64,000 nt of DNA, taken from positions 124,001 through 188,000 of the forward strand of contig NZ_AQQY01000005.1 of the NCBI RefSeq assembly GCF_000671395.1. Direction: 5' to 3'. The translations under genes and the position numbers were made by a program. This DNA comes from Actibacterium atlanticum. Lineage in GTDB: Bacteria; Pseudomonadota; Alphaproteobacteria; Rhodobacterales; Rhodobacteraceae. The notes below the pieces were generated by a model. That model was not told the DNA's origin, ran no database searches, and saw only the letters and a list, made by a program, of their open reading frames with translations. This document shows positions 34,913 through 45,213 of the stretch, piece after piece. Position 1 is the stretch's first letter; each line of letters begins with the position of its first letter.

Positions 34913-36462
34913 GTGTTTGCCTCTGAGGCATCGTACGCGGTGTTGAAACGACTGGCAAATTCGCCTTCAAGCCGATCCAGAACACGTTCGATCTGTTGCG
35001 ATATACGCGGGGTCAGCACACGGGTCAGATTGTGATCCTTGTTGTGGGCGGCGTTGTTCAGGTTCTCTGCCAGACATTGCAGGTGATCTGAACCAACCGC
35101 CCCGGCCAGCGAAATCAGCACATGGGTGCGGGCGCGGATCAGGGAAAAGTCTGTCTGTTGCATGCCCTCAGACAGACCAGATTGCACGGTGCGAAAGTCT
35201 TGCAGCAGACGTGATAGCAGCTCGCGGCTATTGTGTTCACCGGCAAGGGCAAGCAAGCGGTCCAGATGCAGGTTGTTCAATGCAGCGGTGTCGTCCTGCG
35301 CGGGGGGCAGGGTGGCGGTTTCAGATGCCCGCCGGGCCAGTACCGCGTTGATGGCATGCCCGAAGGCCTCGATGCTCATGATGGGTTTGGCCAATACGCC
35401 GTCGGCGCCTGCCTCGTATATTTCATCCCGGTTCGAACGCAGCACATAGGCCGTGATTGCCAAAACCGGCAGCACCATAGCATCAGGGCCTTGTTCGCGT
35501 TCGCGTTCGCGCAGAACCCGGATCAGGTCCAGACCGGACAAGCGCGGCATCTCGATATCAATCAGTGCCAGATTGAAATGCTGTTCTTCCAAAAGGTGAA
35601 GGGCGGTCACCCCGTCAGACGCGATCCGGCAATCCGCGCCCATGGTTTCCAGCATCTGGCGTACAAGCAATTGATTGGTCTGATTGTCCTCGGCGACAAG
35701 CACACATTGGCCCGCAAGATTGGGCAGCTCGCTGGGCGCGACAGTCGGAGAGGTCATCCCCGGCGCCCAGGCTTTGCGCGGCAGCAACAGGGCGGCCTGC
35801 GCCCCGCCCAACGCGTGGTTTGAAACCTCAACCCGCCCGCCGATCTGCTCGGCCAGCTCATAGACGATATGCAGCCCCAGACCACTGCCGGGCACTTCGG
35901 TATCGGCCGGGCGCCCGCCTACTTCGAACAGCATCGCAAGGGCGTCGTCGCTAAAGCCCGCGCCTGTATCGCGTACTTTCAAACACAGGGTTTCGTGGCT
36001 GCGCATCCCGACCGAGAGGATGACCTCGCCTTTCGGGGTGTGTTTGGTGGCATTGCCGATCAGGTTGGTCAGAATCCTGTCCAGCGCGCCTTTGTCCGTC
36101 CCGATTTCGGTTGGCAGGTCGGCGGCCAGCTCGAGCGTGAAATTCAGACCAGCTTCGCGCGCGCGTGCGCTCCAGCGGGCCTCGATTTCATCCAGATAGC
36201 TGTGCAGGATCAGCGTTGAAATCTGCGCCATATGCGGGGCGCGGTCCCCCATGATCAGGGCCAGAAACTCGTCGCTAAGGCGCGCCAGCTGTTCGCCGGC
36301 GCTGCGTACCCGTTGCAATTGTTGTTGAGAATGGAGATCAAGCGGAGTCAGATCCGCAAGTGCCAGCCCACCAAGAATGTCAGACACCGCATTGCGAATG
36401 TCATGTCCCAGCAATGCCGCACGCTTTGTATCGTGACGGTTTTCGGATTCGGGAGATGTCAC
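34909..36462 (-). CDS. Soluble hybrid histidine kinase with REC and Hpt domains
   Basis: A 517-residue phosphorelay kinase with no transmembrane segment or N-terminal sensor domain. The dimerisation/phosphoacceptor motif comes almost at once (LLGHDIRNA, H20). The ATPase domain shows ILTNLIGNATKHTP and GSGLGLHIV. A receiver domain has D302 (ALIDIEMP), and an Hpt-like domain has H447 (ARTHVLISLAGAVG). The likely relay is H20 to D302 to H447 to D52 of the coupled regulator. With no sensor input of its own, it probably depends on a partner protein or a cytoplasmic signal. Confidence 0.92.
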   Translation of the reverse strand: MTSPESENRHDTKRAALLGHDIRNAVSDILGGLALADLTPLDLHSQQQLQRVRSAGEQLARLSDEFLALIMGDRAPHMAQISTLILHSYLDEIEARWSARAREAGLNFTLELAADLPTEIGTDKGALDRILTNLIGNATKHTPKGEVILSVGMRSHETLCLKVRDTGAGFSDDALAMLFEVGGRPADTEVPGSGLGLHIVYELAEQIGGRVEVSNHALGGAQAALLLPRKAWAPGMTSPTVAPSELPNLAGQCVLVAEDNQTNQLLVRQMLETMGADCRIASDGVTALHLLEEQHFNLALIDIEMPRLSGLDLIRVLREREREQGPDAMVLPVLAITAYVLRSNRDEIYEAGADGVLAKPIMSIEAFGHAINAVLARRASETATLPPAQDDTAALNNLHLDRLLALAGEHNSRELLSRLLQDFRTVQSGLSEGMQQTDFSLIRARTHVLISLAGAVGSDHLQCLAENLNNAAHNKDHNLTRVLTPRISQQIERVLDRLEGEFASRFNTAYDASEANT

Positions 36463-36605
36463 GGAATGCTCCCAAACCCGATATTTTTAGTCCTCACCCC
36501 ATGTACTCGCTTAAGTTGCAGCACTGACTATGTTTAGCGCAGATGGGGGGGGCGCTCCAACCTGTAATTTCAGACAGGTCAGAGCGGTGTTCAAACGCGC
36601 AGGGC

Positions 36606-38501
36606 TTAGCCCGCCGCGGGATAGCCCATGGCCTTCAGCGCGTCGGTGATTTCATCCAGAATGACCGGATCGTCGATGGTGGCAGGCATCTTGTAATCTT
36701 TACCATCGGCGATCGACACCATGGTGCCACGCAGGATCTTACCCGAACGGGTTTTGGGCAGGCGATCCACCACCGTGGCCAGCTTAAAGGCCGCCACCGG
36801 GCCGATCTGATCACGCACCATTTTGACGCACTCTTTAACCACATCACCGTGGTCACGTCCTGCGCCCGCGTTCAGACACAAGAAGCCCATGGGCATCTGA
36901 CCTTTCAGCTTGTCGGAGACGCCGATCACCGCGCATTCGGCGACGTCGGGGTGGGCGGCCAGAACCTCTTCCATACCGCCGGTCGACAGGCGGTGCCCCG
37001 CGACGTTAATCACGTCATCGGTGCGCGCCATGATGTAAACGTAACCGTCTTCGTCGATATAGCCTGCATCGCCGGTTTCGTAATAGCCGGGGAAGTGCTC
37101 AAGATAGCTTTTCTTGTACCGCGCTTCGGCGTTCCAGAGGTTTTGCAGCGTGCCGGGGGGCAGGGGCAGTTTGATGGCAATCGCGCCAAGTTCACCCGCG
37201 GCCATTGGGTGGCCGCCTTCGTCCAGAATTTGCACATTGTAACCGGGCATCGGCACCGACGGCGACCCCAGTTTCACGGGCAGTTCTTCGATCCCCAGCG
37301 GGTTGGCGGCAATGGCCCAGCCGGTTTCTGTCTGCCACCAGTGGTCAATCACCGGCACTTTCAGCTGGTCTTGTGCCCAGGTGATGGTGTCGGGGTCGGC
37401 GCGCTCACCGGCCAGATAGACGGCATTCAGGCAGGACAGGTCGTATTTGCCAACAAATTCGCCGATCGGGTCTTCACGTTTTACCGCACGGAACGCCGTG
37501 GGGGCAGTGAAGAAGCTCTTGACGTTATGCTCGGAAATCACGCGCCAGAAGGTGCCTGCGTCGGGGGTGCCCACGGGCTTGCCCTCGAACACGATGGTGG
37601 TGTTGCCATGCACCAGCGGCCCGTAGGTGATGTAGGAGTGGCCCACAACCCAACCGACGTCCGACGCGGCCCAGAACACATCGCCCGGATCAACATTGTA
37701 CAGGTTCTTCATCGACCAGTTCAGCGCGACAAGATGGCCCGCAGTCGGGCGCACGACGCCCTTGGGCTGACCGGTGGTACCTGATGTGTACAGGATATAG
37801 GCCGGGTGGTTGCCTTCGACGGGCACACATTCCGCCGGTTCAACACCGTATTGGAACCCATGCCAGTTATAGTCACGACCTTCCTCCAGCTGCGCAACCT
37901 CTTGTTCACGCTGAAAAATCACGGTGAAGTCAGGCTTGTGCTCTGACAGTTCAATCGCCCCATCCAGCAGCGGCTTATAGTGCACCACGCGGCCCGGCTC
38001 GAGCCCGCAGGAGGCCGCGATGATGCATTTGGGCTTGGCGTCGTCGATCCGCACGGCCAGTTCGTTGGCCGCAAAACCGCCAAATACCACGGAGTGCACG
38101 GCGCCAAGGCGGGCACAGGCCAGCATGGCCTCCAGCGCTTCGGGGATCATCGGCATATAGATGATAACGCGGTCGCCCTTTTCGACGCCCTTGGCACGCA
38201 GAGCGCCCGCCAAAGAGGCCACACGATTGCGCAGCTCTATATAAGAAATCTCGCGCTTGGAGTGGGTGATCGGGCTGTCATAGATGATGGCGGTTTGTTC
38301 GCCGCGGCCATTGTCGACATGGCGGTCAACGGCGTTGTAGCAGGCGTTGACCATGCCATCCGAAAACCACTCATAAATCGGGGCGTTGTCGTCAAACAGT
38401 GCTTTGGAGGGTTTCTTGACCCAATCGATCTCCTCGGCGGCTTTCATCCAAAAACCTTCGGGGTCCGCTTTCCAACCGGCATAAACGTCGGCGTACGACA
38501 T
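36606..38501 (-). CDS. prpE: Propionyl-CoA synthetase
   Basis: A 631-residue AMP-forming acyl-CoA synthetase of the acetyl/propionyl-CoA synthetase group. The AMP-binding motif is YILYTSGTTGQPKGV, with WWQTETGW and the C-terminal catalytic lysine in TRSGKILRGTM. Its opening (SYADVYAGWKADPEGFW) and lack of the Acs-type N-terminal extension favour PrpE, which activates propionate. GGAGGAG before the ATG at 38501 fixes the start. The hybrid kinase gene follows after 143 bases on the same strand. Acetate or another short acid is an alternative substrate. Confidence 0.92.
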   Translation of the reverse strand: MSYADVYAGWKADPEGFWMKAAEEIDWVKKPSKALFDDNAPIYEWFSDGMVNACYNAVDRHVDNGRGEQTAIIYDSPITHSKREISYIELRNRVASLAGALRAKGVEKGDRVIIYMPMIPEALEAMLACARLGAVHSVVFGGFAANELAVRIDDAKPKCIIAASCGLEPGRVVHYKPLLDGAIELSEHKPDFTVIFQREQEVAQLEEGRDYNWHGFQYGVEPAECVPVEGNHPAYILYTSGTTGQPKGVVRPTAGHLVALNWSMKNLYNVDPGDVFWAASDVGWVVGHSYITYGPLVHGNTTIVFEGKPVGTPDAGTFWRVISEHNVKSFFTAPTAFRAVKREDPIGEFVGKYDLSCLNAVYLAGERADPDTITWAQDQLKVPVIDHWWQTETGWAIAANPLGIEELPVKLGSPSVPMPGYNVQILDEGGHPMAAGELGAIAIKLPLPPGTLQNLWNAEARYKKSYLEHFPGYYETGDAGYIDEDGYVYIMARTDDVINVAGHRLSTGGMEEVLAAHPDVAECAVIGVSDKLKGQMPMGFLCLNAGAGRDHGDVVKECVKMVRDQIGPVAAFKLATVVDRLPKTRSGKILRGTMVSIADGKDYKMPATIDDPVILDEITDALKAMGYPAAG

Positions 38502-38925
38502 GTGTATTCTCCTCCGTGGCAGGCAAATCAGCCGGGCAAGGCCCGACGCTCCTGCGACATCAAAACCATCGGCGCATAGCAGCACCGCGACCGCACCTGC
38601 CCTTCGGATCGCCATCCGGAGTCCCTGGTGCAATCATGCTCGAAATCATCCGCGTCGCAGTGTGGAGGAGTACGCTGCGATTCTGTGCAGAGATTTGAAT
38701 ATTACCCGTAATGGGCTACGGGCGTTCCTGCAAGGGTCGACATGTGCAAGAAGCCTCCGTGGGCGGTAAAGGCGCCAGAATTTGCGTTTTGCCGCTCACT
38801 TCGCGCAGTGCCTTGCGGGGCTTTCTTGAGGGTCTGCCCATCGCTGTGCGGCGAATAAATCGAGAATTCCACGTAGAATTGGCGTAAGATTAAATGATTG
38901 AATCAATCTATTTCGGAGTGGCCCC
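38502..38925. other. Intergenic control region between prpE and a secreted protein gene
   Basis: No convincing gene is seen in these 424 bases. Three inverted repeats stand out: ATTAC-CC-GTAAT at 38701-38712, AATTC-N6-GAATT at 38865-38880 and GATTG-AAT-CAATC at 38896-38908, the last close to the ATG at 38926. They are plausible operator sites for the divergent promoters. No sigma-54 promoter consensus was found in front of prpE by eye. Confidence 0.5.
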
Positions 38926-39819
38926 ATGCGTTTTCTCTTTGCATTCTTGATTTCCCTATTCCCACACATGGCTTTGGCTGATTGGGCGTTTGATGCACCC
39001 GGCCGGATTCTTAGTCACAGCGCGATGTCCTGCGGACAGGTCAGCCATGGGCGGTACTGTCTTGAGCTGGGCTGTGTTGAAGGTGGCGATCTGATGTTCC
39101 ATCTGAACGCGCTTGAGCATTCCACAATTTCCGAGGCCAACAAGATCCGTTTGAACCTTAGCGTGTCACGGCAGTTGCTTCCGGCGATCGAATTCCTGTT
39201 GGCTGGGGAAGTAGGGCTGTTTTTCGCCCCATTCGAGGAGCGGCATCTGCCGGGGCTGGACCGGCTGAAAGCCGGTAGTCGGGCCGAGGCGATCTTTTGG
39301 ATGGGACCGGTGTTGAAAGGCGCCAAGGGGCCTGTGTCGCTTAGAGGATCCAGCAAAGCAATTGATGCGGCTTTGGCGGCGTGCCCCCTGCCTGACTTTG
39401 CCGCGCGTGATCTTGAACGGCGCACGCGGGATGATCCTCAAGCTGCGGTGCGTCTTGAGATGGCAGAACAATGTCGCGATGCGGGCACCACCCCAGGCGC
39501 GCCGCAAGAGGGATTCGTGACCGAGGTCGATGCCGACGGCATCCCCCCGATTGACCTGTTGGTCAATCACGGGGCTGTGCCCTGTCTGAACGCGCCGTCG
39601 CTGGTCTGCGGCTCGGCGGGCTGCTTGCATTCGCTTTGGATCGGACAGGACAACGGGCGCTACGTGCGGGTTTTACGCAGCAATATCCATGGTTTGTCTG
39701 CAGATGGGTCAGGGCAAATCACCCTGAATTTGCACGGCGGGGCCTGCGGGCTGGTCGGTGCTGAACCCTGTGCCAAGCGGTTTCAGGTGTTCAGCGACCG
39801 GCTCGAGTTGCTGGAATAG
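38926..39819 (+). CDS. Secreted hypothetical protein
   Basis: A 297-residue protein with a signal peptide (FLFAFLISLFPHMALA) and about a dozen cysteines in the mature part, including CGQVSHGRYCLELGC near the start and a cysteine-rich C-terminal region (VPCLNAPSLVCGSAGC, GGACGLVGAEPC), pointing to periplasmic disulfides. I do not recognise a family. It diverges from prpE and converges on maeB with a 3-base gap. Confidence 0.75.
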   Translation: MRFLFAFLISLFPHMALADWAFDAPGRILSHSAMSCGQVSHGRYCLELGCVEGGDLMFHLNALEHSTISEANKIRLNLSVSRQLLPAIEFLLAGEVGLFFAPFEERHLPGLDRLKAGSRAEAIFWMGPVLKGAKGPVSLRGSSKAIDAALAACPLPDFAARDLERRTRDDPQAAVRLEMAEQCRDAGTTPGAPQEGFVTEVDADGIPPIDLLVNHGAVPCLNAPSLVCGSAGCLHSLWIGQDNGRYVRVLRSNIHGLSADGSGQITLNLHGGACGLVGAEPCAKRFQVFSDRLELLE

Positions 39820-39822
39820 AGG

Positions 39823-42102
39823 TTAGCCGTAGTGGGCGACGGGCGTACCTGCGAGGGCCGACATGTTCAACAGGCCACGTGCTGTGATCGAAGGCGTCGC
39901 AATGTGCGCTTTATTGCCCATGCCCATCAAAATGGGCCCCACTTCAAGCCCGCCCGCGCGCATCTTCAGAATGTTGCGCACGCCAGAGGCCGCGTCGGTA
40001 TTGGCAAAAACCAACACGTTGGCCGGCCCATTCAGACGCGCATCCGGGAAAATCCGGTTGCGGTATTCTGGGTCCAGCGCGCTGTCGATATGCATCTCGC
40101 CTTCGAATGAGAAGTCAGGCTCGGTGGCTTCCAACAGTTCAAGGGCGGCGCGCATCCGGCGGCCGGTGTCGATGTCCAGATTGCCGAATTGCGAGTGTGA
40201 ACACAGGGCGATATTTGGCTCCATCCCGAAACGGCGCACATGGCGCGCCGCGCCGATCACGGTCTCCATGATTTGCTCGGGCGTAGGTTCGGGGTGAACA
40301 TGGGTGTCGGCAATGAACAGCGGCCCATCTTCCAAAATCATCAAGCTCAGCGCGCCGACGGGGTGAAGCCCGCCTTGCGCCAGAATTTGACGAACATAGT
40401 TCATGTGCCACAGATACTGGCCGAAGGTGCCACAGATCATGCTGTCTGCCTCGCCACGATGCACCATGATCGCCGCAATCGCGGTGGTATTGGTGCGCAT
40501 GATCGCTTTGGCCAGATCGGGCGTGACACCCCGCCGCGCCATCAGCTTATGATATTCATTCCAATAGTCGTAATAACGCGGGTCGTTTTCCGGGTTCACG
40601 ATACGGAAGTCGGTGCCGGGTTTGATGGTCAGACCAGCCCGTTCACAACGCTGGGCAATGACATCGGGACGGCCCACAAGGATCGGGTGGTCGGTGGTTT
40701 CTTCGATCATTGCCTGCGCGGCACGCAATACGCGTTCGTCCTCGCCCTCGGCAAACACGATGTCGCGTTCGGCCTTGGCTGCGGCGGCAAAGACCGGGCG
40801 CATGATCAGCGCGGATTTAAAGACCGAGCCGTCCAGCTTTTCTTTATAGGCTTCGAAATCTTCGATCGGGCGTTTGGCAACACCGCTTTCGATTGCAGCT
40901 TTGGCGACGGCGCTGGCCACCACACCCATAAGACGCGGGTCAAACGGTTTGGGGATCAGGTAGTTACAACCAAAGGTCAGCTGCTCCCCTTTATAGGCGG
41001 CTGCGGCCTCGGCACTGGTGGTGGCGCGGGCAAGGGCGGCGATGCCCTCGACACAGCCTACCTGCATGGCGTCGTTGATCTCGGTTGCGCCGACGTCCAG
41101 CGCCCCGCGGAAGATAAACGGGAAGCACAGCACGTTGTTAACCTGATTGGGATAGTCCGACCGGCCAGTGGCAATGATTGCGTCAGGGGCGACTTCGCGC
41201 ACCTGTTCGGGCATGATTTCGGGCGTCGGGTTTGCCAGCGCAAAGATGATCGGCTGGTCGGTCATTTTTGTGACCATTTCAGGCTTTAAAACGCCCGGCC
41301 CGGACAGGCCAAGGAACAGATCAGCGTCACCGATCACTTCGTCCAGAGTCCGCAGATCCGATTTCTGAGCAAAGGCGGCCTTCTGCGGGTTCATGTCTTC
41401 AGTACGGCCTTCGTAGACCAGTCCGTGAATGTCACACAGCCACACGTTTTCACGTTTTACACCCAGCTTCAGCAGCATGTTCAGACAGGCGATGCCCGCC
41501 GCGCCGCCACCGGTAGAAACGACTTTGATGTCTTCGAACTTTTTGCCAGCGACGTGCAAAGCATTGGTCGCGGCCGCGCCGACCACGATGGCGGTCCCGT
41601 GCTGATCATCGTGGAAAACGGGAATGTTCATCCGCTCACGGCAAATCTTTTCGACGATGAAACAGTCAGGCGCTTTGATGTCTTCGAGGTTGATGGCACC
41701 AAAAGAGGGCTCCATCGCGCAAACAATCTCGGCCAGTTTTTCGGGATCACTTTCATTAAGTTCAATATCAAAGCAATCTATATTGGCGAACTTTTTGAAC
41801 AGGACGGCCTTGCCTTCCATCACCGGTTTAGAGGCCAGGGCGCCGATGTTTCCCAATCCCAAAACAGCCGTTCCGTTGCTGACGACGGCCACCAAATTGC
41901 CCCGCGCCGTATATTTTGCTGCGGTTTCTGGAGCATTTTTGATTTCAATGCAGGCTTCAGCCACGCCGGGGGAATAAGCCAAAGAAAGATCACGTCCGTT
42001 CGCCAGCGGCTTGGTCGCCCGCACTTCCAGTTTCCCGGGGCGCGGGTTTTCATGGTAGTGGAGCGCCGCATCACGGTTGCTCTTGGCTTTCTGGTTGTCC
42101 AT
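39823..42102 (-). CDS. maeB: NADP-dependent malic enzyme MaeB with phosphotransacetylase-like domain
   Basis: A 759-residue enzyme that decarboxylates malate to pyruvate with reduction of NADP. The malic enzyme half covers roughly residues 1-430 ([35 protein letters not shown] and [17 protein letters not shown]). The C-terminal half resembles phosphotransacetylase ([37 protein letters not shown]) but usually serves for regulation by acetyl-CoA rather than catalysis. GGGAGGGG precedes the ATG at 42102. Confidence 0.96.
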   Translation of the reverse strand: MDNQKAKSNRDAALHYHENPRPGKLEVRATKPLANGRDLSLAYSPGVAEACIEIKNAPETAAKYTARGNLVAVVSNGTAVLGLGNIGALASKPVMEGKAVLFKKFANIDCFDIELNESDPEKLAEIVCAMEPSFGAINLEDIKAPDCFIVEKICRERMNIPVFHDDQHGTAIVVGAAATNALHVAGKKFEDIKVVSTGGGAAGIACLNMLLKLGVKRENVWLCDIHGLVYEGRTEDMNPQKAAFAQKSDLRTLDEVIGDADLFLGLSGPGVLKPEMVTKMTDQPIIFALANPTPEIMPEQVREVAPDAIIATGRSDYPNQVNNVLCFPFIFRGALDVGATEINDAMQVGCVEGIAALARATTSAEAAAAYKGEQLTFGCNYLIPKPFDPRLMGVVASAVAKAAIESGVAKRPIEDFEAYKEKLDGSVFKSALIMRPVFAAAAKAERDIVFAEGEDERVLRAAQAMIEETTDHPILVGRPDVIAQRCERAGLTIKPGTDFRIVNPENDPRYYDYWNEYHKLMARRGVTPDLAKAIMRTNTTAIAAIMVHRGEADSMICGTFGQYLWHMNYVRQILAQGGLHPVGALSLMILEDGPLFIADTHVHPEPTPEQIMETVIGAARHVRRFGMEPNIALCSHSQFGNLDIDTGRRMRAALELLEATEPDFSFEGEMHIDSALDPEYRNRIFPDARLNGPANVLVFANTDAASGVRNILKMRAGGLEVGPILMGMGNKAHIATPSITARGLLNMSALAGTPVAHYG

Positions 42103-42310
42103 TTTCCCCTCCCGAAAAAATTGGTTTAATGGCTGAATTAGTTCCCTGACACTCCCATACGCCGGGTTCAGAGCTGCCGCAAGCCTGTGTACCATGTTTA
42201 CGCCAACAATGGTGGATTGTTCCCAAGGTCGGCATACCCAGCGTCTCAGGCGCAGGTCGGGCTTGCATCTGGGGCCTCTGCTCCGCAGATTGAGAACAGG
42301 AGGTTCGCCG

Positions 42311-42709
42311 ATGTTGTTACTGCAAGCTGCACGCGACGTGCGCGAGAAGGCTCACGCACCTTATTCAAATTTCAAGGTGGGTGCTGCGATCCAAACGGAA
42401 AGCGGCGAGATTTATGTGGGGTGCAATGTTGAAAACGTTGCCTACCCCGAAGGCACCTGCGCCGAGGCGGGCGCGATTGCGGCGATGTGCGCGGCAGGTG
42501 AATACAAAATCGTCAAAGTTGCGGTAATTGCCGACAGCCCGACCCCGGTCCCGCCCTGCGGTGGGTGTCGCCAAAAACTGGCAGAATTCGCTGCGGGCGA
42601 TGTCGAGGTCACGATGGCCACCACCGATGGCGTCAACAAAACCGTGACGGTATCAGATTTGCTGCCCGGTGCTTTCGGGGCAGACCATATGGACAAGACC
42701 CCGGGATGA
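42311..42709 (+). CDS. cdd: Cytidine deaminase
   Basis: A 132-residue homotetrameric-type zinc enzyme that deaminates cytidine and deoxycytidine to uridine and deoxyuridine. The zinc and catalytic residues are visible: C50-A-E52 (TCAEAGAI) and C83-x2-C86 (PPCGGCRQ). AGGAGG precedes the ATG. It is the first gene of a nucleoside salvage operon and overlaps deoA by ATGA. Confidence 0.97.
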   Translation: MLLLQAARDVREKAHAPYSNFKVGAAIQTESGEIYVGCNVENVAYPEGTCAEAGAIAAMCAAGEYKIVKVAVIADSPTPVPPCGGCRQKLAEFAAGDVEVTMATTDGVNKTVTVSDLLPGAFGADHMDKTPG

Positions 42710-44010
42710 ACGCCGCTCAGATCATTGCCAAACAACGCGATCAGGCCTTGCTAAGTGCTGCCGAGATCACGTGGTTTGCCAAGGGTCTGGCAACGGGAGA
42801 AGTATCGGATGCTCAGGCGGCGGCTTTTGCCATGGCGGTGGTGCTGAATGGTCTTGAAGAAGACGAGCGCATTGCCCTGACCAAGGCCATGCGCGACAGC
42901 GGTGAGATACTGCACTGGGATTTGCCGGGGCCGGTGTTGGACAAGCACTCCACGGGTGGGGTGGGTGACTGCGTTTCGCTGATGTTGGCCCCGGCGCTGG
43001 CCGCATGTGGCGCATATGTACCGATGCTTTCAGGGCGCGGTTTGGGCCATACAGGCGGCACGCTTGATAAGCTGGAATCCATTCCCGGCTATCACGCCGA
43101 GGTGGGCATCGAACGTCTGCGCGGCGTGGTGGGTGAGGTTGGCTGCGCCATCGTCGGTACGACGCGCGACATCGCCCCTGCCGATCGGCGCTTTTATGCG
43201 ATCCGGGATGTGACGGGCACGGTCGAAAGCATTGATTTGATCACGGCTTCGATCCTGTCAAAAAAGCTGGCCGCAGGGCTGGACGGGCTGGTGTTGGATG
43301 TCAAAGCCGGGTCAGGGGCGTTCATGACAGACATGGCCGATGCCGAGCGACTGGCGCGTAGTCTGGTGCGCACATCCAAGGGTGCGGGATGTCCGACCAT
43401 TGCTTTGATCACCGATATGAACCAGCCCGTCGTGCCCGCGGCGGGCAATGCGCTTGAGGTGATCGAGGTCATGAAGGCGCTGACCGGTACCGCAACGGGG
43501 CGGTTGACAGAGTTGACCTGCGCCTTGGGCGGCGCCGTATTGGCGCTGGGCGGTTTGGCCGATGATGCTGTCGCGGGCGAAGCTGCAATTGCAAAAGCCT
43601 TGTCCAGCGGAGCAGCGGCGGAAAAATTCAGGCAGATGGTCGCCGCCTTGGGTGGCCCGACTGACTTTTTAACTTGTTGGGCGGATCGCTTGCCTGCCGC
43701 GCCGGTGATACGAGCGGTTGCATCGGCACAAGCCGGCATTGTGCAACGTATAGATGGCCACGCGTTGGGCATGACCGTGGTCGAGCTAGGTGGCGGGCGC
43801 AAACGCCAAAGCGACCTTATAAATCCGTCGGTCGGTCTGTCAGAGCTGACGGAAATTGGGCAGGAGATCGGGCCGGGCACCCCCTTGGCGATGGTTCATG
43901 CCGCGGATGAGGCCACGGCCGAACGGGCGGTTTCGATGGTCCGGGCGGCCTATACAATTGGCACCGCGCCCGTTACCTCTCTGCCGTTGATCTATCAGAA
44001 GGTGGCGTGA
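42706..44010 (+). CDS. deoA: Thymidine phosphorylase
   Basis: A 434-residue phosphorylase that splits thymidine or deoxyuridine into base and deoxyribose 1-phosphate. The family signature SGRGLGHTGGTLDKLESIPG is complete, and the phosphate-binding region KHSTGGVGD is intact. It works downstream of Cdd and feeds DeoB. It overlaps both neighbours (ATGA with cdd, TGATG with deoB). Confidence 0.97.
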   Translation: MNAAQIIAKQRDQALLSAAEITWFAKGLATGEVSDAQAAAFAMAVVLNGLEEDERIALTKAMRDSGEILHWDLPGPVLDKHSTGGVGDCVSLMLAPALAACGAYVPMLSGRGLGHTGGTLDKLESIPGYHAEVGIERLRGVVGEVGCAIVGTTRDIAPADRRFYAIRDVTGTVESIDLITASILSKKLAAGLDGLVLDVKAGSGAFMTDMADAERLARSLVRTSKGAGCPTIALITDMNQPVVPAAGNALEVIEVMKALTGTATGRLTELTCALGGAVLALGGLADDAVAGEAAIAKALSSGAAAEKFRQMVAALGGPTDFLTCWADRLPAAPVIRAVASAQAGIVQRIDGHALGMTVVELGGGRKRQSDLINPSVGLSELTEIGQEIGPGTPLAMVHAADEATAERAVSMVRAAYTIGTAPVTSLPLIYQKVA

Positions 44011-45209
44011 TGGCGCGGGTGTTCTTGGTTGTGATGGATTCCGTTGGCTGTGGCGGAGCGCCGGACGCGGACCAGTTTTTCAACGAAGGCGTGCCGGATA
44101 CCGGTGCCAACACGCTGGCACATATCGCGCAGGCCTGCGCGCGCGGCGAAGCCGAAGAAGGGCGCTCGGGTGCGTTGCGGCTGCCAAGGCTGGACCGGCT
44201 GGGTCTGGGCGCGGCGATTGAGCTGGCTTCGGGCATGTCGGTGCCGGGGTTGGGGGTGCGGCACAATGGTTTGTGGGGCTGCGCAACCGAAGTAAGCCGG
44301 GGCAAGGACACGCCCTCGGGCCATTGGGAGCTGGCAGGCGTGCCGGTCCCCTGGGAGTGGCATTATTTCCGCGATACACAGGATAGTTTCCCGCCCGATC
44401 TGGTGGCGCAGGTACAAAAAATCGCTGGCACGAATGGAACATTGGGCAATTGCCATGCCTCGGGCACTGAAATCGTTGCCCAACTGGGCGCCGAACATTG
44501 CGCAACAGGTTGGCCGATTTGCTATACCTCGGCCGATAGCGTGTTTCAGATCGCCGCTCATGAAGACCATTTCGGGTTGGAAAACCTTCTGCGGCTTTGT
44601 CGCGAGCTTGCACCTTTTCTACATTCTATGCGCGTTGGACGGGTGATCGCGCGGCCCTTTGTCGGCGATGCCGAAACCGGGTTCACACGTACGCAAAACC
44701 GGCATGACTATGCGATTGCGCCGCCCGCGCCGACTGTCTGTGACTGGGTGCAGGCGGCAGGGGGCAAAGTTCACGCCGTGGGCAAGATCGGGGACATTTT
44801 CTCAATGCAGGGGATTGATGATGTCCGAAAGGGAACGGATGCCGAACTGATTGGCCACTTGTCTGATCTGGTCGACAGTGCCGAAGACGGGAGCCTGACC
44901 TTTGCCAATTTCGTCGAGTTTGACAGCCTCTACGGGCATCGCCGCGACGTGTCAGGTTATGCCCGGGCGCTGGAATGGTTTGATCGTCAACTGCCCAGTT
45001 TGTTTGACAAAATGCGCCCCGGTGATCTGATGCTTTTCACCGCAGATCATGGCAATGATCCGACATGGCGCGGCACTGACCACACCCGGGAACGCGTGCC
45101 GGTTTTGGGCTATGGCGTGGGCGCGCGCGCTCTGGGGCGGGTTGGGTTTAGTGAGGTTGCAAACTTGGTTGCTGATCATTTGGCGATTTCGCCAATCAAG
45201 GAAGGGTGA
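44010..45209 (+). CDS. deoB: Phosphopentomutase
   Basis: A 399-residue alkaline-phosphatase-superfamily mutase that converts (deoxy)ribose 1-phosphate to the 5-phosphate. The N-terminal metal site VVMDSVGCGGAPDA, the phospho-acceptor Thr in GKDTPSGHWE and the C-terminal metal site TADHGNDPTWRGTDHTRE are all present. Translation is coupled to deoA by a TGATG overlap. A GTG three bases earlier is an alternative start. Confidence 0.97.
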   Translation: MARVFLVVMDSVGCGGAPDADQFFNEGVPDTGANTLAHIAQACARGEAEEGRSGALRLPRLDRLGLGAAIELASGMSVPGLGVRHNGLWGCATEVSRGKDTPSGHWELAGVPVPWEWHYFRDTQDSFPPDLVAQVQKIAGTNGTLGNCHASGTEIVAQLGAEHCATGWPICYTSADSVFQIAAHEDHFGLENLLRLCRELAPFLHSMRVGRVIARPFVGDAETGFTRTQNRHDYAIAPPAPTVCDWVQAAGGKVHAVGKIGDIFSMQGIDDVRKGTDAELIGHLSDLVDSAEDGSLTFANFVEFDSLYGHRRDVSGYARALEWFDRQLPSLFDKMRPGDLMLFTADHGNDPTWRGTDHTRERVPVLGYGVGARALGRVGFSEVANLVADHLAISPIKEG

Positions 45210-45213
45210 AACG

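Noticed and set aside
36543-37784. 413-residue frame opposite prpE
   Set aside because: Antisense shadow of a certain acyl-CoA synthetase.
38502-38925. Sigma-54 promoter in front of prpE for the nearby NtrC-type regulator
   Set aside because: No TGGCAC-N5-TTGC match with correct spacing was found on the relevant strand.
40240-41289. 349-residue frame opposite maeB
   Set aside because: Antisense shadow; no domain or start signal.
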